Below are positions 1 to 7,159 of a stretch of 64,000 nucleotides of DNA, in pieces. This stretch comes from an uncultured Kordia sp. (GTDB lineage: Bacteria > Bacteroidota > Bacteroidia > Flavobacteriales > Flavobacteriaceae), in contig NZ_CANLEA010000006.1 in the NCBI RefSeq assembly GCF_947489565.1, forward strand, positions 245,719-309,718, in the 5' to 3' direction. The notes under the pieces were generated by a model that worked only from the letters and a program-made list of their open reading frames with translations, was not told the DNA's origin and did no database searches. How positions within the stretch are numbered: position 1 is the first letter of the stretch; every line of letters starts with the position of its first letter. The translations under genes were made by a program, and so were the position numbers.

Positions 1-84
1 GAGCGTAAACTCAAAACACAAGCTACGACAAGAAACTGGAGAACCATTAACAAGTTATTGGAAATGGCAGCAGCACTGGAATGA
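1..84 (+). CDS. 3' end of a truncated upstream gene
   Basis: The first 84 bases are open in frame 1 and end with TGA, giving a 27-residue basic/alanine-rich tail that ends in LLEMAAALE. The start lies outside the window. The position just before kynurenine-pathway genes makes another tryptophan-breakdown enzyme plausible, but the fragment is too short to identify and I do not name it. Confidence 0.5.
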   Translation, partial: ERKLKTQATTRNWRTINKLLEMAAALE

Positions 85-93
85 GAAATTGTA

Positions 94-200
94 AATTATG
101 AATGTTGAATTTTAAATAACAAATCAGCAAAAAACAAATAGCGAAGCGATCAAATTAACAAAAAAGACAGATCAACAAAAAAACAAACAACAAACAACAA
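94..200. repeat. Mosaic of intergenic repeat modules upstream of the RidA gene
   Basis: This A/C-rich leader strings together modules that recur elsewhere: an ATGTTGAATTTTAAAT module (also near 50805 and 55740), the AGCGAAGCGATC module (also 2704 and, inverted, 63930) and AACAAA-rich units. The same order of modules precedes the SDR gene at 2752. Confidence 0.55.
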
Positions 201-203
201 AAA

Positions 204-608
204 ATGCAAGAAAAAAAAGTAACTCCTAGAGGCGCATATCCACACACAAAACGTGTTGGTGACTTTATATTTGTGTCAGGAACTAGCTCACGAAGACCAG
301 ACAATTCTATTGCAGGCGTTGATATCATTGATGAAATGGGAACGAAGCATTTAAATATTGGTACACAAACACGAGAAGTATTAAAAAATATTGATAAAAA
401 TTTACAAAGTGTTGGCGCAAGTCTAGCAGACGTTGTAGATGTCACTTCGTTTTTAGTAAATATGAACGATTTTGCAGGATACAACAAAGCATACGGAGAA
501 TTCTTTGATAAAGAAACAGGACCAACGCGTACAACGGTTGCAGTACATCAATTGCCACATCCAGACTTGGTAGTAGAAATCAAAGTTGTCGCGTATAAAA
601 AACAATAA
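204..608 (+). CDS. RidA/YjgF-family protein, probable 2-aminomuconate deaminase
   Basis: This 134-residue protein spans the full length of the RidA (YjgF/YER057c/UK114) fold. The recognisable parts are the N-terminal [16 protein letters not shown] strand region, the central [12 protein letters not shown] segment and the C-terminal GPTRTTVAV...VVEIKVVAY signature. Family members hydrolyse imines or enamines. Because an aminomuconic semialdehyde dehydrogenase follows after 8 bp and an ACMSD gene lies 4 kb downstream, the likely job here is deamination of 2-aminomuconate in the kynurenine to 2-oxoadipate/4-oxalocrotonate route. It is soluble and has no signal peptide. The start ATG follows an A/C-rich leader without a clear Shine-Dalgarno. 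A general RidA housekeeping role cannot be excluded from sequence alone. Confidence 0.85.
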   Translation: MQEKKVTPRGAYPHTKRVGDFIFVSGTSSRRPDNSIAGVDIIDEMGTKHLNIGTQTREVLKNIDKNLQSVGASLADVVDVTSFLVNMNDFAGYNKAYGEFFDKETGPTRTTVAVHQLPHPDLVVEIKVVAYKKQ

Positions 609-616
609 ATTATAGC

Positions 617-2062
617 ATGAAAAAGATTCTAAACTATATCAATGGAAGCTATGTCGAGCCGAAAAGTAACGAATGGATTGACAACTACAATCCTTCAAAT
701 GGAGAAGTGTACGGACAGATTCCAAATTCGTCTGCAGAAGATGTAGAAGCCGCATACCAAGCTGCCAAAGCCGCGTTTCCAAGTTGGTCACAAACAACGC
801 TAGAAGAGCGAAGCCGAATTCTCCATAAAATTGCAGCATTGATTGAAGAAAGCTTAGCGGATTTAGCACATGCAGAATCTTTAGACAATGGAAAACCGTT
901 AAGTCTAGCCACACAAATTGACATTCCAAGAGCGACGAGCAATTTCAAATTCTTTGCGCAAGCCATTACACAATTCTCGAGTGAAGCACACGAAAGTATC
1001 GGACTTAACGCGATAAATTTTACGCTCCGTCAACCCATTGGAGTTGTAGGATGCATATCACCATGGAATCTGCCTTTATATCTTTTCACATGGAAAATTG
1101 CACCAGCATTGGCCACAGGAAATACCGTAGTTGCAAAACCGAGTGAAGTCACACCGATGACAGCGTATTTACTAGGTGAAATTTGTACAAAAGCAGGTTT
1201 GCCAAAAGGTGTATTAAATATAGTTCACGGTTTGGGACATACTACAGGACAAGCCATTACAGAACATCCAAATATAAAAGCAATTTCCTTTACAGGAGGA
1301 ACGGCAACAGGAGCACATATTGCTAGAACTGCAGCGCCAATGTTTAAAAAGCTTTCGCTAGAATTGGGCGGGAAAAATCCAAACATCATCTTTGCAGATT
1401 GCGATTATGATGAAATGTTGAAAATTACGGTGCGATCTTCCTTTGCAAATCAAGGACAAATCTGTTTATGTGGATCGCGAATTTTTGTGGAAAGAAGCAT
1501 CTATGACAAATTCAAAATAGACTTTGTTGCACGTGTGAAACAACTCAAAGTCGGAAATCCGTTTGATGAAACTACCAAAGTAGGCGCTTTGGTATCCAAA
1601 CCACATTTAGAAAAAGTAAAATCATACATAGACATCGCAAAAGAAGAAGGCGGCACTGTTTTATGTGGCGGAAATGAAGTTACAGTAGAAGGATCTGAAA
1701 ACGGATACTACTTACAACCAACAATCATTGAAGTTCCAACGGATCAATGTCGTGTAAATCAAGAAGAAATATTTGGTCCCGTAGTAACGATGATGCCGTT
1801 TGATACAGAAAAAGAAGTCTTAACCATGGCAAATGGAGTTCGGTATGGATTATCAGCTACACTATGGACAAACAATTTGAATCGTACCATGCGCATGTCA
1901 AAACAGCTTGAAGCAGGAATCGTTTGGGTAAATACATGGTTGTTGCGTGATTTACGTACACCTTTCGGCGGAATGAAAAACTCTGGTGTAGGACGCGAAG
2001 GCGGATTGGAAGCTTTGCGTTTCTTCACAGAACCGAAAAACATATGTATTAAATATTCGTAG
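617..2062 (+). CDS. Aldehyde dehydrogenase, probable 2-aminomuconic 6-semialdehyde dehydrogenase
   Basis: This is a full-length (481 residues) NAD-dependent aldehyde dehydrogenase. It has the PWN motif (Asn151) of the oxyanion hole, the LELGGKNP motif with general base Glu249, the nucleophile in GQICL (Cys283), EEIFGPVV, and a C-terminal WLLRDLRTPFGG segment. That last segment and an Arg at position 105 are typical of the hydroxymuconic/aminomuconic semialdehyde subfamily (ALDH8A1-like), where two arginines hold the substrate carboxylate. The gene starts 8 bp after the RidA stop and is probably co-transcribed. In the pathway it would oxidise 2-aminomuconate 6-semialdehyde, made by ACMSD (4747..5832), to 2-aminomuconate, the RidA substrate. 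Exact substrate choice among muconic semialdehydes is inferred from the genes around it. Confidence 0.88.
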   Translation: MKKILNYINGSYVEPKSNEWIDNYNPSNGEVYGQIPNSSAEDVEAAYQAAKAAFPSWSQTTLEERSRILHKIAALIEESLADLAHAESLDNGKPLSLATQIDIPRATSNFKFFAQAITQFSSEAHESIGLNAINFTLRQPIGVVGCISPWNLPLYLFTWKIAPALATGNTVVAKPSEVTPMTAYLLGEICTKAGLPKGVLNIVHGLGHTTGQAITEHPNIKAISFTGGTATGAHIARTAAPMFKKLSLELGGKNPNIIFADCDYDEMLKITVRSSFANQGQICLCGSRIFVERSIYDKFKIDFVARVKQLKVGNPFDETTKVGALVSKPHLEKVKSYIDIAKEEGGTVLCGGNEVTVEGSENGYYLQPTIIEVPTDQCRVNQEEIFGPVVTMMPFDTEKEVLTMANGVRYGLSATLWTNNLNRTMRMSKQLEAGIVWVNTWLLRDLRTPFGGMKNSGVGREGGLEALRFFTEPKNICIKYS

Positions 2063-2090
2063 TATGAAATGTTACATGTTAAATGTTGAA

Positions 2091-2213
2091 TTGTCAGTTC
2101 GAGTATTATTGAAATCAAAATATAATTTAATAGGAAATACCTAGATTGTCAGTTCGAGCGCAGTCGAGAACACTTCGAAACAAAAAACATCTCGACTGCG
2201 CTCGATGTGACAA
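2091..2213. repeat. Palindromic intergenic repeat (REP-like), left of the GIY-YIG gene
   Basis: Two adjoining parts. Positions 2091-2150 carry the module TCAGTTCGAG.ATTATTGAAATCAAAATA, repeated at 2554 and 3553. Positions 2146-2213 form a strong hairpin: arms 2154-2169 and 2190-2205 are a perfect 16-bp inverted repeat (TCGAGCGCAGTCGAGA), extended outward by TTGTCA/TGACAA. It may act as a terminator or RNA-stabilising structure after the dehydrogenase gene, or be a non-autonomous mobile repeat. Confidence 0.8.
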
Positions 2214-2239
2214 GTTGAGTACTTAGTTAAAAAGTAATT

Positions 2240-2557
2240 ATGAAAACATACTATGTATACATTCTAAAATGTAAAGATGAATTATTGTATGTTGGTATGA
2301 CAAATAATTTAGAACGCAGAATGAATGAGCATATGTTAGGATTAAATAAAAAATGCTTTACCTATAAAAGAAGACCTTTAGAATTAATATTTCATCAAGA
2401 TTTTAATGATGTCGAACAAGCGATATATTTTGAAAAGAAAATAAAAAAATGGAGTAGAGAGAAGAAACTAGCATTAGCTGAAGATAATTTTGATATGCTA
2501 CAGATTTTATCAGAATGTAGAAATGCAACACATTCAAAATATAATAAAGATGACTAG
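2240..2557 (+). CDS. Orphan GIY-YIG nuclease-domain protein
   Basis: A 105-residue single-domain protein of the GIY-YIG superfamily (UPF0213/YhbQ-like). The two signature strands are YVYI at residues 5-8 and YVGM at 17-20, followed by NNLERRMNEH with the expected catalytic Arg, and an EQAIYFEKKIKKW helix carrying the acidic residue. Stand-alone members are poorly understood; the fold cuts DNA phosphodiester bonds. The gene lies exactly between two direct copies of a palindromic repeat, and its TAG stop codon is supplied by the right-hand copy. It separates the dehydrogenase from the SDR gene, so it probably inserted into the kynurenine cluster together with the repeats. It has no link to tryptophan metabolism that I can see. 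Confidence 0.85.
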   Translation: MKTYYVYILKCKDELLYVGMTNNLERRMNEHMLGLNKKCFTYKRRPLELIFHQDFNDVEQAIYFEKKIKKWSREKKLALAEDNFDMLQILSECRNATHSKYNKDD

Positions 2558-2640
2558 ATTGTCCGTTCGAGCATTATTGAAATCAAAATACATTTTGATT
2601 GAAAATACCAAGTGGAACTATCGAGAACACTTTGAAAAAA
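2554..2640. repeat. Palindromic intergenic repeat, right of the GIY-YIG gene
   Basis: Begins with CTAGATTGTC (as at 2141-2150) and GTTCGAGC, followed by GAAATCAAAATACATTTTGATT, a near-perfect palindrome, and CTATCGAGAACACTT. The first 19 bases match 2141-2159 at 18 positions. The copy overlaps the nuclease stop codon. Confidence 0.8.
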
Positions 2641-2654
2641 ACATATTTTTTAAA

Positions 2655-2689
2655 ACCAGTAACCAGTAACCAGTAACCAGTAACCAGCA
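2655..2689. repeat. Heptanucleotide tandem array, unit ACCAGTA
   Basis: Five consecutive 7-bp units (the last is ACCAGCA). The array directly follows AAACATATTTTTTAAA, a prefix that also precedes the unrelated AAGACCC heptamer array at 55801. It lies in the leader of the SDR gene. Confidence 0.9.
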
Positions 2690-2751
2690 ACCAAAAAAAC
2701 AAACAGCGAAGCGATCAAAAAACAAATCAACAAAAAAATAACAACCAACAC

Positions 2752-3540
2752 ATGAATCTAAACTTACAACATAAAAACGCACTTGTTTGTGGAAGCACGC
2801 AAGGAATTGGAAAAGCGGCAGCACAAGAATTGGCAAACCTTGGAGCGAATGTAGTTTTGACAGCAAGAAATGAAGAAAAACTTAAAAATACACTTGCTGA
2901 ATTAGATACTTCCAAAGGACAGCAACATAACTATATCGTAGCTGATTTTCAAAATCCTGATGGTTTAAAAGAAAAAATTGAGACATACATTTCAGAAAAT
3001 AATTCCTTTCATATATTAATCAATAATACTGGCGGACCAGCTGGCGGACCTGTGTTTAATGCAAAAATCGATGAATTTGAACGTGCATTTACACAACACT
3101 TAAAATGCAATCATATCCTAGCGCAAGCAGTAGTTGGCGGAATGAAAGCTGCAGGTTATGGACGAATTATCAATGTGATTTCTACTTCTGTAAAGCAACC
3201 TTTAGATGGTTTGGGAGTTTCTAACACGATTCGTGGCGCAGTTGCCAATTGGTCAAAAACGTTAGCAAACGAATTAGGGCAATTTGGAATTACTGTAAAC
3301 AATGTATTGCCAGGAGCAACAGCAACCGAACGTTTATCAGAAATCATAAAAAACAAAGCAGCCAAAACAGGAAAATCGATTGATGAGGTAAGTGACGCGA
3401 TGAAAAATGCAGTACCCGCAAAACGTTTTGCACAACCTCAAGAAATTGCCAATGCTATTGCTTTCTTAGCTAGTGAAGCTGCTTCGTATATCAATGGAAT
3501 TAATGTGCCTGTAGATGGTGGACGTACGAAATCTTTGTAA
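2752..3540 (+). CDS. Short-chain dehydrogenase/reductase lacking the YxxxK pair
   Basis: A 262-residue Rossmann-fold SDR. The glycine-rich nucleotide motif is GSTQGIG (residues 14-20), the post-beta4 motif is NNTGG instead of NNAG (91-95), and the C-terminal PVDGGRTKS end is typical. The catalytic serine region (STS, 144-146) is present, but thirteen residues on, where YxxxK should be, the sequence reads NTIRG: Asn158 and Gly162 replace Tyr and Lys, in the context GVSNTIRGAVANWSKTLANE. The fold and following NNVLPG segment are otherwise intact, so this is a divergent subfamily and not a decayed gene. It lies among kynurenine-branch genes, so a role in that pathway is possible; the reaction is unknown. 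The leader carries repeat modules like those of the RidA gene. Confidence 0.8.
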   Translation: MNLNLQHKNALVCGSTQGIGKAAAQELANLGANVVLTARNEEKLKNTLAELDTSKGQQHNYIVADFQNPDGLKEKIETYISENNSFHILINNTGGPAGGPVFNAKIDEFERAFTQHLKCNHILAQAVVGGMKAAGYGRIINVISTSVKQPLDGLGVSNTIRGAVANWSKTLANELGQFGITVNNVLPGATATERLSEIIKNKAAKTGKSIDEVSDAMKNAVPAKRFAQPQEIANAIAFLASEAASYINGINVPVDGGRTKSL

Positions 3541-3548
3541 TTTTATTT

Positions 3549-3660
3549 TATTATCAGTTCGAGCATTATTGAAATCAAAATATATTTTGATTGAAAATAC
3601 TTAGTGAAACTATCGAGAACACTTCGAAACAAAAAACATCTCGACTGCGCTCGATGTAAC
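3549..3660. repeat. Palindromic intergenic repeat, third copy
   Basis: Follows the SDR stop by 8 bp. It contains a perfect 20-bp palindrome at 3573-3592 (AATCAAAATA/TATTTTGATT), then CTATCGAGAACACTTCGAAAC, then TCTCGACTGCGCTCGA, the same arm as in the hairpin at 2190. The rest of the 306-bp gap up to 3846 is AT-rich promoter DNA for the next gene. Confidence 0.75.
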
Positions 3661-3846
3661 ATATAAAAATAAATCTATAAACTACAGATGTTAATTAAAA
3701 TTCTTACAATTTAAAAAGTGAAACTACCTGACTTTAACATTTTTCATCGAATCTTTTAAAAAAGTGTTAAAAAATCCTTAAATTGGAAATCAGAAAACCA
3801 CTTTTGCGATGTATAATGCATTGCATACTAATAAACTAACCATAAT

Positions 3847-4431
3847 ATGAACAGAAGAAACTTTATTGCATCTAGTATCATGGGCGCAGGTGCGCTATCA
3901 ATGTTCCCTAGTTCTGCACTAGCAAGTAACCAAAGTGTTTCCCTTACGAGCATCGGAAAAGGATTTAACCGTTTGCTGAGTAATGTGAGTCACATTTCTA
4001 TCTCTAATTTATCTGCAAATGTTGCCAATACGCATGGACGTTTGGTAAAAGCATTGGATAAAGAAGGATATATTTACAATGCTTCTCAAGTTGTAAAACT
4101 AAACAGCAGTTGTTTTGCAATACCATTACACAAAAAACCAATGCTTGGATTTCAAAGTAAAGAATTGGCATTAATTGTAAAGCAAAATGGAGGAAGCAAG
4201 TTCTATATTTTAAATGAAAAACTAGCTACAGAATTCGCTGGACTTATTGAAAGTTACAGTGATAATGCAGCATCGCACGAATTGGACTTAGATGCAGCTT
4301 CGTTTGTATTTCCAGTTAAAGTTGTAGCACAAAAACAAGGAAGAGAAACTACTTTTGCCTATCAAAATAAGTTTAACAACACAATCACATTGAAAAGCGC
4401 TAAGAAAATAGCTGCTGTTGTTGTTAGTTAA
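3847..4431 (+). CDS. Exported protein of unknown function with a Tat-like signal
   Basis: A 194-residue protein. The N-terminus has MNRRNFIASS, a twin-arginine-like motif, followed by a hydrophobic stretch to about residue 24 and an ALA-S cleavage site. The mature part has no domain I recognise: it alternates short strands (VVKLNSSCFAIPLHKKPMLG, residues about 81-100) and ends in ITLKSAKKIAAVVVS. The gene stands alone, with its own intergenic promoter region and a strong terminator downstream. The Tat call rests on the RR motif only; a Sec signal is possible. Function unknown. Confidence 0.6.
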   Translation: MNRRNFIASSIMGAGALSMFPSSALASNQSVSLTSIGKGFNRLLSNVSHISISNLSANVANTHGRLVKALDKEGYIYNASQVVKLNSSCFAIPLHKKPMLGFQSKELALIVKQNGGSKFYILNEKLATEFAGLIESYSDNAASHELDLDAASFVFPVKVVAQKQGRETTFAYQNKFNNTITLKSAKKIAAVVVS

Positions 4432-4458
4432 GCAAATAACCAACCGACCATAGTTTAA

Positions 4459-4508
4459 AAGAGTCTTTATACTTTTTGAGAAATCGAAGAGTTTAAAGGC
4501 TTTTTTTT
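4459..4508 (+). terminator. Rho-independent terminator after the Tat-signal gene
   Basis: Arms 4459-4469 (AAGAGTCTTTA) and 4494-4504 pair over 11 bp with two G-T wobbles and are followed by a run of T to 4508. It sits 28 bp after the stop at 4431. Confidence 0.8.
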
Positions 4509-4649
4509 AACGTAAATATTTTAAAACGTTAAATACAACACAAATTCTCAAAGAAATAGTATTTTTATAGAATTAATTTTGCGTGAAGGATTACTCATTG
4601 ATTTTATTTTAATAAATATGAAATCGTGAATAATATTTGAGGCGGCATC

Positions 4650-4723
4650 CTTTCGAGAAATCGAAAGATATAGCCGAAAGCCTAACCAAAAGTACATTGA
4701 GCGAAGCCGAGATGCACTTTTTG
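4650..4723. repeat. Small hairpin and REP-like arm upstream of the ACMSD gene
   Basis: Two structures fill the 5' region of the decarboxylase gene. A 7-bp hairpin CTTTCGA-gaaa-TCGAAAG at 4650-4667, and AAAAGTACAT...ATGCACTTTT (about 4688-4720) enclosing TTGAGCGAAGCCGAGA, a variant of the REP arm TCGAGCGCAGTCGAGA found at 2154. The second ends only some 25 bp before the TTG start codon. They could affect expression of the gene or simply be repeat insertions. The remainder of the 315-bp gap shows no gene. Confidence 0.5.
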
Positions 4724-4746
4724 ACACGCCCAAAAACAACACAACC

Positions 4747-5832
4747 TTGAAACGAAAACTGCGTATAAACGGCCATTCACATTTGTTACCATATCCAGAA
4801 CAAATCCCTGCTTTTATGAAAGAAAAAAAGGTGTTTTGGGTAGATGATGAACGTAAATATATGTTACAAGAAGGCTGGAAACGCCCAGTGACAGATTCTA
4901 GTTTTTTCTTGAATGAAAAGCTAGAATGGATGGAGAAAAATAAAATTGACCATGCAGTGATTTTGAATTTATCGCAATTGTATGGGAATGGTTTGCGTTT
5001 GGAAGTGATGAAACATGCGTTGCGTTTTCAAAATGATTTTAATGCGGAAGTACAACGAAATCACCCTTCAAAATTTACATGTGGTTTTGTAGTGCATCCA
5101 GGTTTTATTCACGGTGCTTTGTGGGAAATAGAACGTTGTGTGCAAGAATTAGGCTTGCGTGTACTATGCTTACCAACACATTTTATGGATTCGATAGGGC
5201 AGTGGCGATCGGTTTTTGATGAAGAAAACAATCCAATTTTTGAATTGGCAAATAAATACAAACTTGCCATTGAAATTCATCCGTATGATGGCGATAAAAT
5301 GATCAAATTGCAGAACGTAAACTGGCGTTTTCACTTGATTTGGATGTTAGCACAATGTGGTGATGCATATCATTTTTATACGTTGAACGGAATGCAAGAA
5401 CGCTTTCCAAATATAAGAACTTGTTTTGCACATGGTGGACAGTTGGCACAAATGAATTTGGGAAGAAGAATTCAAGGTTTTGATGGACGACCAGATTTGT
5501 TTGAAGGAAAAGTACATCCACGAAAGGCTGTTGGACATCCAAATATTTACTTTGATACGTTGGTACACGATACCGATTCGTTTAAATTGATGGTAGAACG
5601 TCAAGGAAACAATCAGATTATCATGGGATTAGACGATCCATATCCGTTGGGAGAAATGGAAAGTGATGCACAATCATCCTATCCTGGGAAACTACTGGAT
5701 TTAGCTATAGAACGTGATATTATCAACCGAGAACAGTACGATGATATTTGGGAAGATAATGTACTTCGTTGGTTATTTGGTGATGATGAAGCTGCTAAAA
5801 AAGACTTGGTTCGTAAGATTTTAGGAACCTAA
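4747..5832 (+). CDS. 2-amino-3-carboxymuconate 6-semialdehyde decarboxylase (ACMSD), TTG start
   Basis: A 361-residue amidohydrolase-superfamily decarboxylase. Predicted zinc ligands are His10 and His12 (GHSH), His178 (EIHPYDG) and Asp296 (GLDDPYPLGE); His229 in CFAHGGQ is the expected catalytic base. These positions track the Pseudomonas fluorescens enzyme (His9, His11, His177, His228, Asp294) almost one for one. ACMSD removes CO2 from ACMS and diverts the kynurenine pathway from quinolinate/NAD synthesis to breakdown, giving the semialdehyde used by the 617..2062 dehydrogenase. No ATG exists between the frame opening and HSH, so TTG at 4747 is the start; this gives MKRKLRINGHSH, the usual N-terminal spacing. 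It is separated from the other pathway genes by the Tat-signal gene, so it probably has its own promoter. Confidence 0.9.
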   Translation: MKRKLRINGHSHLLPYPEQIPAFMKEKKVFWVDDERKYMLQEGWKRPVTDSSFFLNEKLEWMEKNKIDHAVILNLSQLYGNGLRLEVMKHALRFQNDFNAEVQRNHPSKFTCGFVVHPGFIHGALWEIERCVQELGLRVLCLPTHFMDSIGQWRSVFDEENNPIFELANKYKLAIEIHPYDGDKMIKLQNVNWRFHLIWMLAQCGDAYHFYTLNGMQERFPNIRTCFAHGGQLAQMNLGRRIQGFDGRPDLFEGKVHPRKAVGHPNIYFDTLVHDTDSFKLMVERQGNNQIIMGLDDPYPLGEMESDAQSSYPGKLLDLAIERDIINREQYDDIWEDNVLRWLFGDDEAAKKDLVRKILGT

Positions 5833-5899
5833 TTTTTTAAATTCTTGTATCATTCAAGCTTTGAATGATTGAAAATTATATAATATTTCAGGTCACTAT

Positions 5900-7039
5900 A
5901 TGACAGATGTAGCACAGTTTCATAATCTAGCACATATCTTTATTTCCTTTATTGGAGCTATACTACTATTGGCAATTTATTCAAACATTCGGAAGCGTTT
6001 TCGCCAAATCTTAGAAGAAGACGAATCGCAAAAACGTGTCGATAGTGGATTGCTATATTTAAGTTTAGCGATGTTTGTTTGGGTAGGTTCAGGAATTTGG
6101 GCATACGTTGCAAAACATTTTAATTTTTCTGATGAAATAAGCTATCAAATTGGCGTCAACCTATTGTCAATTGTCAACAATTTATTTTTGTTGATGGCAC
6201 TTTTTTACTTTTACTACGCGCCAAAATTTATTTATAACAATATAAAAAATGTGAAAATTATCATCGGAATTATCATTGCTGTGGCCACAACTACATTGCT
6301 GATGGCGGCTGTTTTTGGGGAAGATAATGTGCGTTTTGGCATCAAATGGAATGCCGTACCAGATTTGATATTGTCTGGATTCTTATGCTTTTTACTGCTG
6401 ATTTCATTCTACAAAACATTTTTACATCGCGGATTAAAGTTAGTTGCCATGATTTCGGTAGTCATTATGGTGTTGATCTTTGTTTCGCAATTGCCAGAAG
6501 TATTTTTAGAAATGAACAATACATTTCCAACTTTGCTCATTAAAATCATCGCAAAAACCTCGTTGATTTCGCTGTTTTTAGTATTGGCAACAAGTTGGGT
6601 GATTCAGTTAGCCAACACGCCACGACCAAACGAAATGCGCATTAAGTTTTTAGATTGGTCATTGATTCAATTGAGCATTCCATCAAAAAATATAAATAAT
6701 GCAGAAGTTGATTTCCGATCCAAAACGACGCAGTATAAAAACCTTTTAAAATTTGCCATTCGTCGCGCCAATGGTAGTGGAGATTTACAAAGTATTTTGG
6801 TGAGTTCGGGCGGCGAAATAAAAAACCAAACCTATCTGACACGTATCATAGAAAATATCAACGAAATACTACAGTTAGCTAACGAAGAACAACTTGAACG
6901 TAGAGACTTGTTTACGTTTTTGGGTGAAGGGAAATACCGATTGCGTATGATTCCGGAAAACATTACGATTGATGAAGGTTTGCTACACGAGTTTGTGCAA
7001 AGTGCCGAAAACAGTGATTACAGCTCCATTTGTAATTAA
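5900..7039 (+). CDS. Multi-pass membrane protein with cytoplasmic C-terminal domain, unknown function
   Basis: A 379-residue protein. Residues about 8-235 contain seven hydrophobic segments (for example HIFISFIGAILLLAIYS, LLYLSLAMFVWVGSGIW, LLSIVNNLFLLMALFYFYYA, IIIGIIIAVATTTLLMAAVF), suggesting a 7-TM sensor-like N-terminus. Residues 250-379 are soluble and mixed alpha/beta, without histidine-kinase, GGDEF or DNA-binding motifs that I can find. The segment KNLLKFAIRRANGSGDLQ and a glutamate-rich helix near 305-330 stand out. It is downstream of ACMSD (67 bp) and upstream of the POT transporter (120 bp), with no clear functional link to either. It might be a membrane sensor; I do not assign a family. 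Confidence 0.55.
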   Translation: MTDVAQFHNLAHIFISFIGAILLLAIYSNIRKRFRQILEEDESQKRVDSGLLYLSLAMFVWVGSGIWAYVAKHFNFSDEISYQIGVNLLSIVNNLFLLMALFYFYYAPKFIYNNIKNVKIIIGIIIAVATTTLLMAAVFGEDNVRFGIKWNAVPDLILSGFLCFLLLISFYKTFLHRGLKLVAMISVVIMVLIFVSQLPEVFLEMNNTFPTLLIKIIAKTSLISLFLVLATSWVIQLANTPRPNEMRIKFLDWSLIQLSIPSKNINNAEVDFRSKTTQYKNLLKFAIRRANGSGDLQSILVSSGGEIKNQTYLTRIIENINEILQLANEEQLERRDLFTFLGEGKYRLRMIPENITIDEGLLHEFVQSAENSDYSSICN

Positions 7040-7159
7040 TTGTGTTTCACTCACAATTCCGCACAACTTGTTATTTTTTACTATTCTTTACTACACAACT
7101 TTCTTTTAAAATCTAAGTAAAACACATTTGTGTATTACTAATTTTAAAAGCATACAAAG

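Noticed and set aside
2655..2689. CRISPR or origin iterons
   Set aside because: Seven-bp units with no spacers and no dnaA or rep gene nearby.
2618..2866. 82-residue minus-strand ORF with LLVTGYWLLV
   Set aside because: It is the translation of the ACCAGTA heptamer array and the antisense of the SDR leader.
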